Part shown: piece after piece, positions 43,068 through 53,700 of the stretch
How positions within the stretch are numbered: the first letter of the stretch is position 1
Layout: the number at the start of each line of letters is the position of its first letter
From: Kordia antarctica
GTDB taxonomy: Bacteria; Bacteroidota; Bacteroidia; Flavobacteriales; Flavobacteriaceae
Direction of reading: 5' to 3'
DNA: 64,000 bases
NCBI RefSeq assembly: GCF_009901525.1
Contig: NZ_CP019288.1
Span: 1,674,001-1,738,000, forward strand
Notes under the pieces: model-generated
Database searches by the model: none
Told to the model about the DNA's origin: nothing
Seen by the model: the letters and a program-made list of their open reading frames with translations, nothing else
Made by a program: the position numbers and the translations under genes

Positions 43068-43814
43068 TTAATTACCAAATAGTGTTTTGATTCTATCTTT
43101 CACTTCAGGTTGTGCAAAGGTTATTGCGTGCATTTTTACTTCTTCTTCAATAATTTTTGGAAGTTCTTGCCTCATTTCTCCAACTAAATGATCTTTCAGA
43201 GTAACCAAAGATACTCTTGGTTTTTCGGCTATAGTTGCTGCCAATTCATATGCGTAATCCATTACCTTGTCACGACGTAATACTGGAAAAGGAATTCCTC
43301 TTGCTTGTAATTCTTCTCCACGATATTTTTTTGCTGTGAGCAACATTTCTTCTGCCAATACAATCCCCATTTTTTTAGGAAGAATGTACGTCGCTCCCAT
43401 TCCTGGTGTAAATCCGTAGTTCATAAAATTGGTTGTGTAAATGCTTTCTTGACTTAGTATTACAAAATCAGCAAATAAACCCATCGCAAATCCGCCACCA
43501 ATTCCGTGACCTTGCATTGCGGCTATGACAGGAATTGGACAGTTTAAGGACAAGCTGTAAAGGTCAAAATCTGTAAATTTTGAATTTCCTTCCGTTAGTT
43601 TCATCAGTTGATCTTGCGTGCCTCCACTAGCAAAATACGTATCGTATCCTGTGAGAACAACGACTTTATATTTTGTTTCGTTTTTAACGTGATTAAAGGC
43701 TTCCATAAGCCCAGCAGTAAGTGCTTGAGAAAAAGTGTTTTTACTTTCTTTGTCTTGCATTTTTATTTGGATGATACCTTCACCAACTTCAGTCAATTCA
43801 ACAACTTGTTCCAT
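43068..43814 (-). CDS. enoyl-CoA hydratase-type decarboxylase ECH2 (PksI type)
   Basis: 248 residues from ATG 43814, 5 bases after the ECH1 stop; an earlier ATG at 43835 lies inside ECH1. It decarboxylates the glutaconyl intermediate to leave a beta-methyl or similar branch on the ACP. Crotonase landmarks are ASGGTQDQL for the first oxyanion loop and QGHGIGGGFAMGL for the second, then GFTPGMGATYIL. The length matches PksI. Last step of the HMGS cassette. Confidence 0.88.
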   Translation of the reverse strand: MEQVVELTEVGEGIIQIKMQDKESKNTFSQALTAGLMEAFNHVKNETKYKVVVLTGYDTYFASGGTQDQLMKLTEGNSKFTDFDLYSLSLNCPIPVIAAMQGHGIGGGFAMGLFADFVILSQESIYTTNFMNYGFTPGMGATYILPKKMGIVLAEEMLLTAKKYRGEELQARGIPFPVLRRDKVMDYAYELAATIAEKPRVSLVTLKDHLVGEMRQELPKIIEEEVKMHAITFAQPEVKDRIKTLFGN

Positions 43815-43819
43815 ATTAT

Positions 43820-44608
43820 TTATTCTGATTCCCACGGAAACTTCCCAGTGTTTACGAACCTTTTTATTTTATTAATATTTTCTTCATCCGAGAAAACTTC
43901 GATGTTTCCCGCTATGGCATCAGCTTTTGATACTTCAGGAAAATCGTCTAAAGTATTCATGTATTTTTTATACCTTTTGATTCCTGTTTTGTTCAATCTG
44001 CGAAGGCGTAATAAGTGTTTTCTCAGCAAATTTTTAGAATTTTCTTCGCAAGCATCTGCAAGTCCCCATTCTATTGCTTGTTGCGCTGAAACAGGTTGCG
44101 TCATTAAGGTTAAGTAGTTCGCTTTTGCAAATCCCATTCTACGAATTAGAAAAGGTAATACACATGCAGGCATTAAACCAAATAGTAATTCAGAAAGACT
44201 GAATATGGTTTTGTCTTCACAAAGTACAATATCACAAGCAGCTACAAATCCTACGCCACCTGCATTTACTTTTCCTCTTACATGCGCAATTGTTACATAA
44301 GGTCCAGAAGCTAATCGTGACCAAAGATCGTATAATGCGCCAGGATTTCGTTCTTGCTGACTTATGTCGCCACCAGTTTCTTCTTGAATCGCTTTGAAAT
44401 CTGCTCCGAAGCAAAATACTTCTGGCAATCCTTCTAACACTATAATTTTAGCGTCTTCTTCACATTTGTCTAGGACTAATTTGAATTCTTCAATCAGACG
44501 ATCGTTGATCGTATTGTTCTGTTCCGGACGATAGATTTGAAGAAAACAAATGTCATCTTCAAACCGTACTTTTAAGGTATCGTATGTTATGTCGTTTATG
44601 ATATCCAT
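43820..44608 (-). CDS. enoyl-CoA hydratase-type dehydratase ECH1 (PksH type)
   Basis: 262 residues; dehydrates the HMG-ACP intermediate before ECH2 decarboxylates it. The crotonase loops are FCFGADFKAI and RGKVNAGGVGFVAACDI, and SLSELLFGLMPACVLPFL follows. The last 13 bases of HMGS overlap the start of this gene, so translation is coupled. Motif and order (HMGS-ECH1-ECH2) are the standard beta-branching arrangement. Confidence 0.88.
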   Translation of the reverse strand: MDIINDITYDTLKVRFEDDICFLQIYRPEQNNTINDRLIEEFKLVLDKCEEDAKIIVLEGLPEVFCFGADFKAIQEETGGDISQQERNPGALYDLWSRLASGPYVTIAHVRGKVNAGGVGFVAACDIVLCEDKTIFSLSELLFGLMPACVLPFLIRRMGFAKANYLTLMTQPVSAQQAIEWGLADACEENSKNLLRKHLLRLRRLNKTGIKRYKKYMNTLDDFPEVSKADAIAGNIEVFSDEENINKIKRFVNTGKFPWESE

Positions 44609-45855
44609 TCGTATTCTCTATGAAATTCTTTAATTTCTTTTAAAAATAAGGTTTCTTCTCCTAGTGCTTTTCGAGCCTGTGAAATGAAGGTCGTATCTAA
44701 TTTGGTGTTACGCGTTCCAAATTTGACTGCGTTACTGTTGATTAGTAATTGCTCATATTCTTCAATTGTCAATTCGTACCGCTTGTCTAGCTTTTCTTTA
44801 ATACCAAGTGCTAGTAGACGTTCTTGTCCTTCTTTGTTCACAACTCCACTGAAAAATTCAGAGCAACATCCAGAACCATAAGAAAAACATCCGATACGTT
44901 TTGGTGTATCAAAATTTCCGTTTGCAATTGTACTTACTAGCGATAGTAATGCTGTTGCGCCCATAATATTGGCAACACGTTGACAGTAATCTAATCCTGG
45001 CATTACTCTTCTTTGGAAATCTTCTTCTATTTCTTTAAGCGGAGTTTTGGTTACTTTTCCCATGATGTTTCTGTGCGCACCTTTTACCATTCCTCCGAAA
45101 GGAGCATGAAAAGCCAAATAATCAAAGCTTGTTTTGTAATCAGCACCTTCTACACGTTTTGCATATTCTAGGTATGCATTTTCACAGCAATCAAGATAAG
45201 AAAGCAGTGATAAATCTGAATCTCCTGCATCGCCATCAGCTGTTGGTCGGCACGTATCCATAACTTCATATCCGTAATATCCAGTAGCTCCAACATCTAT
45301 TTGAAAAATATGTGGTTGATCGCTCACGATCATTGCTACACTTCCTGCGCCACCACTTGGTTCGGCAAAAGACCAATCGGCAGTAAGCGCACTTCCACCT
45401 TCTTCTACCATAAATCGTGAAACATCCGTTGCTATGACCAATGCTTTTGCGCCTGGAGAAGTTTGCGATAAGATAAAATTCACCGCAGTTTGAAATCCTG
45501 CAATCCCAGAATAACACGCATTTTTTAATTCAAATAAGCGGCAATTTCTATTTAGTCCTAATTGATCGTGAAAATACGTACTCATAGATTTCCCAAAATC
45601 AAAAGATGATTCGGTACACGATATGACCATTTCTATGCGATCTCTTTCTTCTGGACTAAGCGCATCTACTATTGGTCTAGCTGCGTTTACGCCAAAGGTA
45701 ATAGGATCTTCATAAGGTAAGGCCACCGTTTTTTCTTTCATAAGCAGGTTTTCGAATCTGTTCATGTCTAGATTACGATGTGCTGCTAGTTTTTTTACAT
45801 CTAAGCAAGCCGCACCTGCGTGTACGTTTATTGCTTCAATTCCAACTACTTTCAT
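44596..45855 (-). CDS. HMG-CoA synthase-like enzyme of beta-branching (PksG type)
   Basis: 419 residues; condenses acetyl from the free ACP with a beta-ketoacyl chain on the synthase. The nucleophile is Cys114 in ELKNACYSGIAG, and the catalytic His lies in AFHAPFGGMVKGAHRN, followed by YGSGCCSEFFSG. Thiolase fold, full length. First gene of the discrete enzymes; a 170-base gap with heptamer repeats separates it from the outer-membrane protein gene upstream. Confidence 0.92.
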   Translation of the reverse strand: MKVVGIEAINVHAGAACLDVKKLAAHRNLDMNRFENLLMKEKTVALPYEDPITFGVNAARPIVDALSPEERDRIEMVISCTESSFDFGKSMSTYFHDQLGLNRNCRLFELKNACYSGIAGFQTAVNFILSQTSPGAKALVIATDVSRFMVEEGGSALTADWSFAEPSGGAGSVAMIVSDQPHIFQIDVGATGYYGYEVMDTCRPTADGDAGDSDLSLLSYLDCCENAYLEYAKRVEGADYKTSFDYLAFHAPFGGMVKGAHRNIMGKVTKTPLKEIEEDFQRRVMPGLDYCQRVANIMGATALLSLVSTIANGNFDTPKRIGCFSYGSGCCSEFFSGVVNKEGQERLLALGIKEKLDKRYELTIEEYEQLLINSNAVKFGTRNTKLDTTFISQARKALGEETLFLKEIKEFHREYEWIS

Positions 45856-45892
45856 TTATTTATTTTTTTAGTTTATTAATGGATGGTTTTTT

Positions 45893-46028
45893 ATTCTTTG
45901 TTGATTTGTTATTTGTTGATTTGTGTTTACACTGAGCGGAGCCGAAGTGTTGATTTGTCATTTGTGTTCTGTTTTTGTCTTTGCTCTTTGCTCTTTATTC
46001 TTTGTTCTCAATTCTCAATTCTCAATTT
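45893..46028. repeat. heptanucleotide-type repeats and a short palindrome
   Basis: Units TTTGCTC (twice), TTTATTC, TTTGTTC, TCAATTC (twice) and TCAATTT follow in phase from 45980 to 46028. TTTGTTG/TTTGTTA-type units lie at 45898-45925. Between them ACACTGAGCGGAGCCGAAGTGT (45929-45950) is a near-palindrome also seen near 13930 and 19755. This is the whole gap between HMGS and the outer-membrane protein gene. Confidence 0.75.
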
Positions 46029-46032
46029 ATTA

Positions 46033-46659
46033 CTAAAAATTATACCCGAAATGCAATCCTGGTTCCCCTATGAAATAGTTATTAAATCTATCTTCTTGCG
46101 CTTGAAAGGAATCTGGTAAGTTTGTGTTGACTGGCCAAAAGGTAACCGCAAGTGATGGTTCAATGAAAAATCTATTTTTAAGAAATTTGAACTGATATCC
46201 TACACGAAGTGCCGTAAATAATTGAAAACCACTTTGAATTTTGTCACCAGAAAGGTCTAAGTAATTTTGATTCAAAGCTGTCATATGAACCTGCGCATAT
46301 CCTTGTTTCCATAAGAATCGCTGATACGCTAATCCTGCACCAATTGCTCTAACTTTTCCTGGAAAATCTGAGGCTGCATCGCCATGATCTGGTCCGTAAG
46401 GTCTTCCCAAAGGACCGTAGTACGTCCAAGTGATTGCCTCTATAGAAATTACATCTCTTTGAGTAATTCGATATCCAAGATTTATTTGATAAAAATTTGG
46501 AGGATCGGAGGCTAAATTCCCTAAAACAAATAAACTACTGCCAATAAAACAATCCCATTGTTTTACATCTTTTTTATCCGAGCTAACTGTGTCATTTTGT
46601 GAGTTAACCGTTAAAAAACTAAGCATGAATAACGATACATAAATAAAAATTTTTTTCAT
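46033..46659 (-). CDS. outer-membrane barrel protein inside the polyketide cluster
   Basis: 208 residues with a signal peptide (about 1-20, ending VNSQ). Strand-like alternation follows, with short turns (GYRITQRDVISIEAI, AGLAYQRFLWKQGYAQVHM, LRVGYQFKFLKNRFFIEPSLAV), and the last strand ends LHFGYNF with a terminal Phe, the pattern of small outer-membrane barrels. No enzyme motif is visible. It stands between the PKS genes and HMGS, in the same direction. A role in export or self-protection is possible by context only. Confidence 0.7.
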   Translation of the reverse strand: MKKIFIYVSLFMLSFLTVNSQNDTVSSDKKDVKQWDCFIGSSLFVLGNLASDPPNFYQINLGYRITQRDVISIEAITWTYYGPLGRPYGPDHGDAASDFPGKVRAIGAGLAYQRFLWKQGYAQVHMTALNQNYLDLSGDKIQSGFQLFTALRVGYQFKFLKNRFFIEPSLAVTFWPVNTNLPDSFQAQEDRFNNYFIGEPGLHFGYNF

Positions 46660-46711
46660 AATTTTAAATGTTCAATTTGTTAATTTAATTTTTATACTAT
46701 TACTATTACTA

Positions 46712-49700
46712 TTAAGCATACAATACTTCCCATGGGATTTTGGAACCTTCAACCCAGAGTTGGGCTATTTTTTCATGATTGTTTTCTTGAATTAATTTTT
46801 TGATATATTCTTTTCCATCTCCATCGAGTTTTTCTGCATTTTTGGCTGTTTTACGATCTACAGAATTTCTAAATATTTTTTCGCCTAGAGTGACTCCATT
46901 TTTGTTTAAAAACGCATCAATTTGCTTGCTCCAATCTTCGAAAGAATCTGCTACAAAAGCAATACGTTCGCGCATTTCAGAACGACCTATTTGCAATGTA
47001 AACGCAACACGTTCTAAGGTTTTTGCACTTTGATCTACTGTTTTGATATAGTCTTGATATTGCGAAAGGTATTTTGTGAGTCCTTCTTCATCGTTTGCCG
47101 AAATAACCAATACTCTTTTGTCAGTACTAATCGTAGTTTCATCTTCCAAAATTTGTTCTTGTTCTGGAAATTCTTCTAATAAGATATGAGAGTTTACACC
47201 TCCAAAACCAAAACTACTGACTCCTGCTACTCTAGGTTTTCCTGATGGATTTTCCCAATCTCTTGATTCATGCGCAATTTTGAATGGCGTTCCTTCAAGT
47301 TGGATATACGGATTCACGGTATCACAATGCAATGATTTTACGATTCTTTTGTTTTTCATTTGCAATATCACTTTTAGTAATCCTGCAATTCCAGCTCCAT
47401 ATTCTAAGTGTCCAATGTTCGATTTGATACTTCCAAGTGTACAATGCGCTTCCCCTTTTGCATCTGGCGAAAGTTCTTTGGCTACCATTTTCAATCCTTC
47501 TATTTCAATTGGATCGCCTAATGGAGTTCCAGTTCCATGACATTCTACATAACTCAAACGACTGAAATCTATTTCAGCATCTTTGAAAGCTTGTTTTATA
47601 ACTGCTGCTTGCGATTTCGGATTCGGTGCAGTCAGCGAATTTGCATGTCCACCATGATTTTCTGAAGTTCCTTTTACAACTGCATAAATTTGATTTCCAT
47701 CTCTTATGGCATCTTTTAATTTTTTCACCATTAAAACGCCAATTCCTTCTCCTCGTACATATCCATTGGCTTTGTCTGAAAATGTTTTACATCGTCCATC
47801 TTCACAGAGCATTCCCGATTTGGAGAAACTAATGTATACATCTGGCGTAAGAAGCGCGTTGACGCCTCCAATAAATGCTTGATCGCAATGTCCTAAATGA
47901 ATTGCTTCCATTGCTCGATGCAACGCTACAAGACTACTACTACATGCAGTATCAATTGGATTACTTGGTCCGTGCCAATCCATTAAAAAGCTTACTCTGT
48001 TTGGACCAACCGAAGGAACCATTCCTGTTGCCGAATATGCTTCAATTGGCATCTCGCTCAATAAATGCACATAACTACTTGGACCGCAACCCATGTATAA
48101 TCCTGTGTTTGTTCCTCTGAGTTCGTCTGAGGCATATCCTGCATCTTCCATACATTCCCATACATATTGAAGCATTAATCGTTGTTCGGGCGACATGTAT
48201 ATTGCTTCCGCAGGAGAGATTCCAAAAAAGAGCGAATCAAAGTTTCCAATATCTTGGATGAAAGATCCCCATTTACTGATGTCTGGATAATCTTTCCAAT
48301 CCCATCGATCATTAGGAATTTCGCTAATCATATCTTTTTCTTCCACTAACATTTTCCAGAGTTCGGTAGGATTTTTTGCGCCTCCTATATTACAACTCAT
48401 TCCAACAATAGCTAAATCTTTATCTCTGTACGAACTTTTGCTTTTATATTTTTGTTTGAAACCGCGCGCAAAACTTGTGATATCTTCTTCTTCCGTTGGA
48501 GTTTCTTCTTCTGTTTCTACTGTTTTTGATGTATTGTTCGAGTTTACAGAGAGTAATTTTGAAAAATGCTCTTCATAATTCTCGGTAAGATATTCGCTAA
48601 ATGCTTGAATATTAGTTGACTCAAATAATACGGTTGGTAATAAGTTTAAATTAAATTTAGCGTTGAATTTATTTATAAAACTTGAAAGTAATATAGAGTC
48701 GAACCCAAATTCTGCCCAATCTTCGGTATCATCTAATTGGTCTATTTGTCTTTTTAAATGTGCAGCAACTTGCTCTTTTACATTTTGTAAAATTTGTTTT
48801 GCTAAATCGCCTGCTCCCGAATTTTGTCCAGTTTCTTCTGATTGCTGTGTTTTTTGAACAACCTTTTTCTTCTTCTTAGGTTTGTCAAATAAGCTTTTAA
48901 TATTTTTCTTATTTCCATATAAAACAACAACTTGTTGCGCTTCACTGTTTAAGATTTCTTTTAATGCTATTAATCCAAATTCCCCAGGTAATGGTTTAAT
49001 TTTAAGTACTTGCTCTAGGTTTTTCTTCGTTTCTGCGTCTAACTGCATTCCGTCACTTTCCCATAAAGGCCAATTGATACTGGCACTTTTCCCGTAACAT
49101 TCATTATTCTTTACGCGTTCTGCGCGCGCAATCATATATGCATCCATATACGCATTTGCCGCAGCATAATCTGCCTGACCAGCATTTCCTAAAGCTCCAG
49201 CAATTGATGAAAACGTAACGAAATAGTCTAGTTTTAATTTTGCTGTTGCTTGATCTAAATAGTCTAAACCTGCAACTTTTGGAGCTAACACCTCATCAAT
49301 TTCTTTAACTGTTTTTTTCGTTATCAGATTATCTGCATTTGTTCCCGAACAGTGAATGACACCATTAATTTCAGGATGTTTTGCTATTAAATCAGCTACT
49401 TCTTTTTGGTTGCTTACATCACAAATATCATATGTAATTTTGATTCCTTTAGCCGTAATTTCTTTTACTATTTCTTTTTTATCGTTGCGAAGTTCACTTC
49501 GACCAACAAGAATTAGGTGACAACCTTTGCTTTTTTCGGCAATGTCAAAACAGATAAGTTTTCCAACGCCTCCAAGTCCTCCAGTAATTAAAATATGTTT
49601 ATTGGATGCCCAGTTTTCATCTGAAGTTTCCGATAATTCTATTTCTGTATGCGTATTATTTACTAGTTTGTTTTCTACTTTTAGATTGAAATCAATTTTA

Positions 49701-50767
49701 GGATATTCAATAGAAGCTGTTCTTAAAAGACCTATAATTCCTTTCCACGCAGGTTTGTCTTTTGGCAACGAAACTTCAATGGTATGTTGCGGTGTTTTAT
49801 CTTCAATAAGTTGTTTTACTTTTGAAAATACTGATTTGACTAAATTGTTATAGCTATCACTACCTTTTATTTTAGTTGTGTTAGAATCGTCTGCTTCCGA
49901 ATCTTCTTCTTCAGACCATTCCGATTTGTAATATACAAGCTGATCTTCTGGCGTATTGATTTCTATTTCACGCGCCATAAAACCTCTTATCATGACTTTT
50001 ACTTCGCCATTTTCATCAGAAACGGTATAGTCCATTCCGTCATCAGTCTTTACAATATGCGTGTACATATTGTCTGTTAACGCGCCAAAAACAAAAGTGT
50101 TTTTTACAGCAAAAGGCACAACATTCGCTTCAGGATTACTCGCCAAAGCTATTCCACCTTGAATAACACTGTCCAACATTCCAGGATCCATCATCATCGT
50201 TCTACTGCTCGATCCTGGCAACGATAAATGAACCAACGCTTCTTTGTCGCCAACATGAATAGTTTGGATACCTTGATGACTTGGGCCTAAAAATACTTCT
50301 CGTTTTCGCATGTTTTGATAAAACACACTTTTTTCTGGACCAGGTTTATTACATGCTTCTTTTAGCGCATCAAGATCTAGTCTTTCTGGAATATTCTCAT
50401 CTGCATGCACTTGCTGTTTTTTCTGTACAATAGCTTTCGCTTGAAAGTGCACACCTTGACTCGTACTTACTTCCACTCCAAATTCTCCAGATGCGCCAGG
50501 ATATACCTTTACTTCCACTTCTCGTTTTTGAGAAACTAGAATTGCTTGCACAAAAACGCTATCTTCTAATACGATCATTTCGTCTTCTGAAATATCGATA
50601 GAATTCGCAACAGCAGCTCTAGAAATTTCTAAATATGCCATTCCTGGAAGAATTTTTTGACCTTGTATGATATGATCTGCTAAAAAGAGTTCATTGCCTG
50701 TAAACTCAGATGCAAATACACCAACAGGATATTCTTCACTAGCTTTATTAAATTTTGACATAGTCAT
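46712..50767 (-). CDS. trans-AT polyketide synthase protein 3 (DH-KR-ACP-KS)
   Basis: 1351 residues. DH about 10-275 with His32-x3-Gly36-x4-Pro41 and Asp199-x3-Gln203. KR about 280-630 with GGLGGVG near 396-402, Ser521 and Tyr534 (QADYAAAN). ACP about 650-735 with Ser691 in FGFDSI. KS about 783-1210 with Cys942 in DTACSSS, His1077 in ECHGTGT and His1120 in NIGH. A post-KS linker ends at IPWEVLYA, just where other KS linkers go on to a YPFAKE motif. No AT, so loading is in trans. No thioesterase follows. The N-terminal DH has no KS of its own and completes the module left open by protein 2. Starts 32 bases after protein 2. Confidence 0.93.
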   Translation of the reverse strand: MTMSKFNKASEEYPVGVFASEFTGNELFLADHIIQGQKILPGMAYLEISRAAVANSIDISEDEMIVLEDSVFVQAILVSQKREVEVKVYPGASGEFGVEVSTSQGVHFQAKAIVQKKQQVHADENIPERLDLDALKEACNKPGPEKSVFYQNMRKREVFLGPSHQGIQTIHVGDKEALVHLSLPGSSSRTMMMDPGMLDSVIQGGIALASNPEANVVPFAVKNTFVFGALTDNMYTHIVKTDDGMDYTVSDENGEVKVMIRGFMAREIEINTPEDQLVYYKSEWSEEEDSEADDSNTTKIKGSDSYNNLVKSVFSKVKQLIEDKTPQHTIEVSLPKDKPAWKGIIGLLRTASIEYPKIDFNLKVENKLVNNTHTEIELSETSDENWASNKHILITGGLGGVGKLICFDIAEKSKGCHLILVGRSELRNDKKEIVKEITAKGIKITYDICDVSNQKEVADLIAKHPEINGVIHCSGTNADNLITKKTVKEIDEVLAPKVAGLDYLDQATAKLKLDYFVTFSSIAGALGNAGQADYAAANAYMDAYMIARAERVKNNECYGKSASINWPLWESDGMQLDAETKKNLEQVLKIKPLPGEFGLIALKEILNSEAQQVVVLYGNKKNIKSLFDKPKKKKKVVQKTQQSEETGQNSGAGDLAKQILQNVKEQVAAHLKRQIDQLDDTEDWAEFGFDSILLSSFINKFNAKFNLNLLPTVLFESTNIQAFSEYLTENYEEHFSKLLSVNSNNTSKTVETEEETPTEEEDITSFARGFKQKYKSKSSYRDKDLAIVGMSCNIGGAKNPTELWKMLVEEKDMISEIPNDRWDWKDYPDISKWGSFIQDIGNFDSLFFGISPAEAIYMSPEQRLMLQYVWECMEDAGYASDELRGTNTGLYMGCGPSSYVHLLSEMPIEAYSATGMVPSVGPNRVSFLMDWHGPSNPIDTACSSSLVALHRAMEAIHLGHCDQAFIGGVNALLTPDVYISFSKSGMLCEDGRCKTFSDKANGYVRGEGIGVLMVKKLKDAIRDGNQIYAVVKGTSENHGGHANSLTAPNPKSQAAVIKQAFKDAEIDFSRLSYVECHGTGTPLGDPIEIEGLKMVAKELSPDAKGEAHCTLGSIKSNIGHLEYGAGIAGLLKVILQMKNKRIVKSLHCDTVNPYIQLEGTPFKIAHESRDWENPSGKPRVAGVSSFGFGGVNSHILLEEFPEQEQILEDETTISTDKRVLVISANDEEGLTKYLSQYQDYIKTVDQSAKTLERVAFTLQIGRSEMRERIAFVADSFEDWSKQIDAFLNKNGVTLGEKIFRNSVDRKTAKNAEKLDGDGKEYIKKLIQENNHEKIAQLWVEGSKIPWEVLYA

Positions 50768-50799
50768 TTGTTTGATAAATTAAAACTGTACTAATTTGA

Positions 50800-53700
50800 T
50801 TATTGAGACACGGTTGCTTGTTGCGACGGTGTTTCAACGGTAGCAATTGCTCTGGCATAAAAGTTTTTTATACGCACAAGCAACGCTCCTTTTCTATTTA
50901 CGATTTGAATGTTGAATTTTTTAATGTCTGATTGCATATTTCCTTTATGATCTGCAAATTCAACGAAAGCATAACACGTTTGCGTTAACGGACGAATAAT
51001 CTCTAATTCATCAATTGCAAATGGCAGGTATGATTTATCAGTATTTGTGCTTCCTACTAATCCTGCAACAGTTTGAAGCGCGCCATCTAATAGACTTGGA
51101 TGCAACATATATTGATCAAAATCAGTTTGTAAATTTGTTGCAATTTCAAGTTTTGCCAACGCAAATGAATCACTAATATGCAATTCACGAACGGTTTGAA
51201 AAGCAGCGCCATATTTGATTCCTGATTTCTCAAAAGATTCGTAATAGTTGCTACTCGTTATGGTTGTGTGACATGTATTTGTTAATGCTTCAAGGTCTAT
51301 TTTTTCATCAACTCCATTGGAATGATTTGAATTATCTTGGTACAATATTTTTCCTTCGCAATGTGTAATTCGCTCGCTAACTTCGTTCAATGAAGTTACT
51401 TCATATTGTGTTCCGCTTCCGCTTTGTTTTAGATATGTTTGAATTGATTTAGGAACATCTTGAAATGTTAATGGATGAATCCAAACGATATCTTTGATTT
51501 TCTGTACTTTTTTCTCTCCTGCCAAACTTCCTGAAACACTCGCTATTTCAAGAAATCCTGCTCCTGGAAATATTTTTACGCCATTTACTTTGTGATCTTC
51601 TGCATAGTATTCAGTATGGTCCAATAACGAACTAAATCCTATTTGACGCAACGTAGAAATGTTATGAGAAACCAATGGATGTAATTGTTCCGTGTTGTTT
51701 CTGGCGGTTTTCGTTTGTTTGTTTGTCGGCGTATTATCTGTAATCCAATAGCGTTCTTTTGCAAACGGATAGGTTGGCAAAGAAACTCGTTTTGGCTCAT
51801 CTACAGTAGTGTACAGATTTTCCCAATCCATTTTTATTCCTTCAATCCAAATTTTAGCAAGCTCCGTTAGATTTTTATTTTCTAGTAAAGAATCAATATG
51901 TATCTTTTCTTCTTTGGTAGGATTTTTTATGGTTTGAACCGTTCCTTCTTTTGTTTCAAAGATATTTTTATCTGAAATATCTTGTTTCCAATTTTTTATT
52001 TGCTCCATTAATTCTATCCTATTTGAAACAATAAAAGCCAATCGTACTTGCATTGCTTCTCGTCCTGTTTGAAGCGTGTATGCTAAGTCCGCCAGACTAA
52101 GATTTCTATTTTCTCCTAAGACAATGAGATATTTATTTACATATTTCAGTAAACTTTCGTTGCTTTTTGCAGAGAATACAATTAAATGCGAACCCGTTTC
52201 TTTTGGTTTTTCTACCTTAGTTTTAGCATCCACAAATTCCTCTAAAACTAAACACGCATTTACGCCACCAGCACCAAATGAGTTGATGAGCGCGCGTCGT
52301 GGCACATTTGGCAAATGTTCCCACTTTGATAAGGTATGTTGCAGATAGAAAGGCGATTTTTCAAAGTTTATATTCGGATTTACCTCTTCCGAGTTGATTG
52401 TCGGCGCAAGTAATTTATGTTTTAATTGCAAGAGAATTTTTGTAACTCCAGCAATTCCAGCTGCCGATTCTGTATGTCCAATGTTGGCTTTGACAGAACC
52501 TATAGAACAGAATTGTTTCTTTTCTACTTTAGATTTGAAAGCATTGTTTAAGGATAATATTTCCAAACTATCGCCCAATTGCGTTCCCGTTCCGTGTCCT
52601 TCCACATAACTAATTGTTTCAGGATGTACTTTTGCATTTTGCAACGTTTCTTCAATTAGTGTTGCTTGCGAGTTCGGATTTGGTGCCGAATAGCCATTTG
52701 AGCTTCCGCCATGTCCAACTGCACTTCCTTTTACAACTGCGTAAATATGATCTTTGTCTGCGATTGCTTTACTCAACGGTTTTAGTAATACGGAACCTAC
52801 GCCTTCTCCAGGAACAAATCCGTCATCGCCTGCGCCAAAACTGTAATTTTTATTTCCTTTGGCAAGCATTCCTTTTTTACATAAAGAATGATATTTGGAA
52901 TGATGTAAATATAAGTTTACGCCTCCAGCAATGGCTACTTGACATTCTTTTTTCCGAAGACTTTCGCACGCCATGTGAATGGATACTAACGACGATGAAC
53001 ATGCCGTATCAATTGGCATACTTGGTCCTTGAAAATCCATTAAATACGAGACTCTGTTTGCTATTGACCAAGTTAATGAACTAGAGTTTAAGTAATTACC
53101 TTTGTTCCATTCGTCTAAAGCGATTAGATTATACGTGTGCGTTGTTACGCCTACAAATACGCCAACATCGGAACCTTTGCCTTTGCTGTAATGCGTTTTT
53201 AAACTATTTTTAGTGTATCCGGCATCTTCAATAGTTCCCCAAACTGATTCTAAAAATAATCGTTCTTGCGGATCCATCATATTCGCATCTTCCGTAGTGA
53301 TGTTGAAGAATTTAGGATCAAATTTGTCTACATCTTTTATAAATCCTCCCCATTTGCTATAAATTTTCCCTTCGGTAGATTTTTCAGGATTTTCATCATA
53401 ATATGCTTCACAATCCCAACGATCTTCTGGAACTACATCTACTAAGTTTTTTCCTTTTTTGATGTTTTCCCAGTATTTATTTACGTCTTCCGATTTTGGA
53501 TAGATTCCATGAACACCAATAATTGCGATTGGTTCATTTTCAACATGAGAATCAATTCCTTTTTCTTCTGTGTATGCTGGCGTTGCAACTACTTTGGTTT
53601 CTTTCGTTACAATTGCTACCTCAACATTTTTTGGAGACATATCAAACAACTTTATGAGTTGCTGTTTTGCTTCTACATGTAAATGTGCGGATAATTCTTT

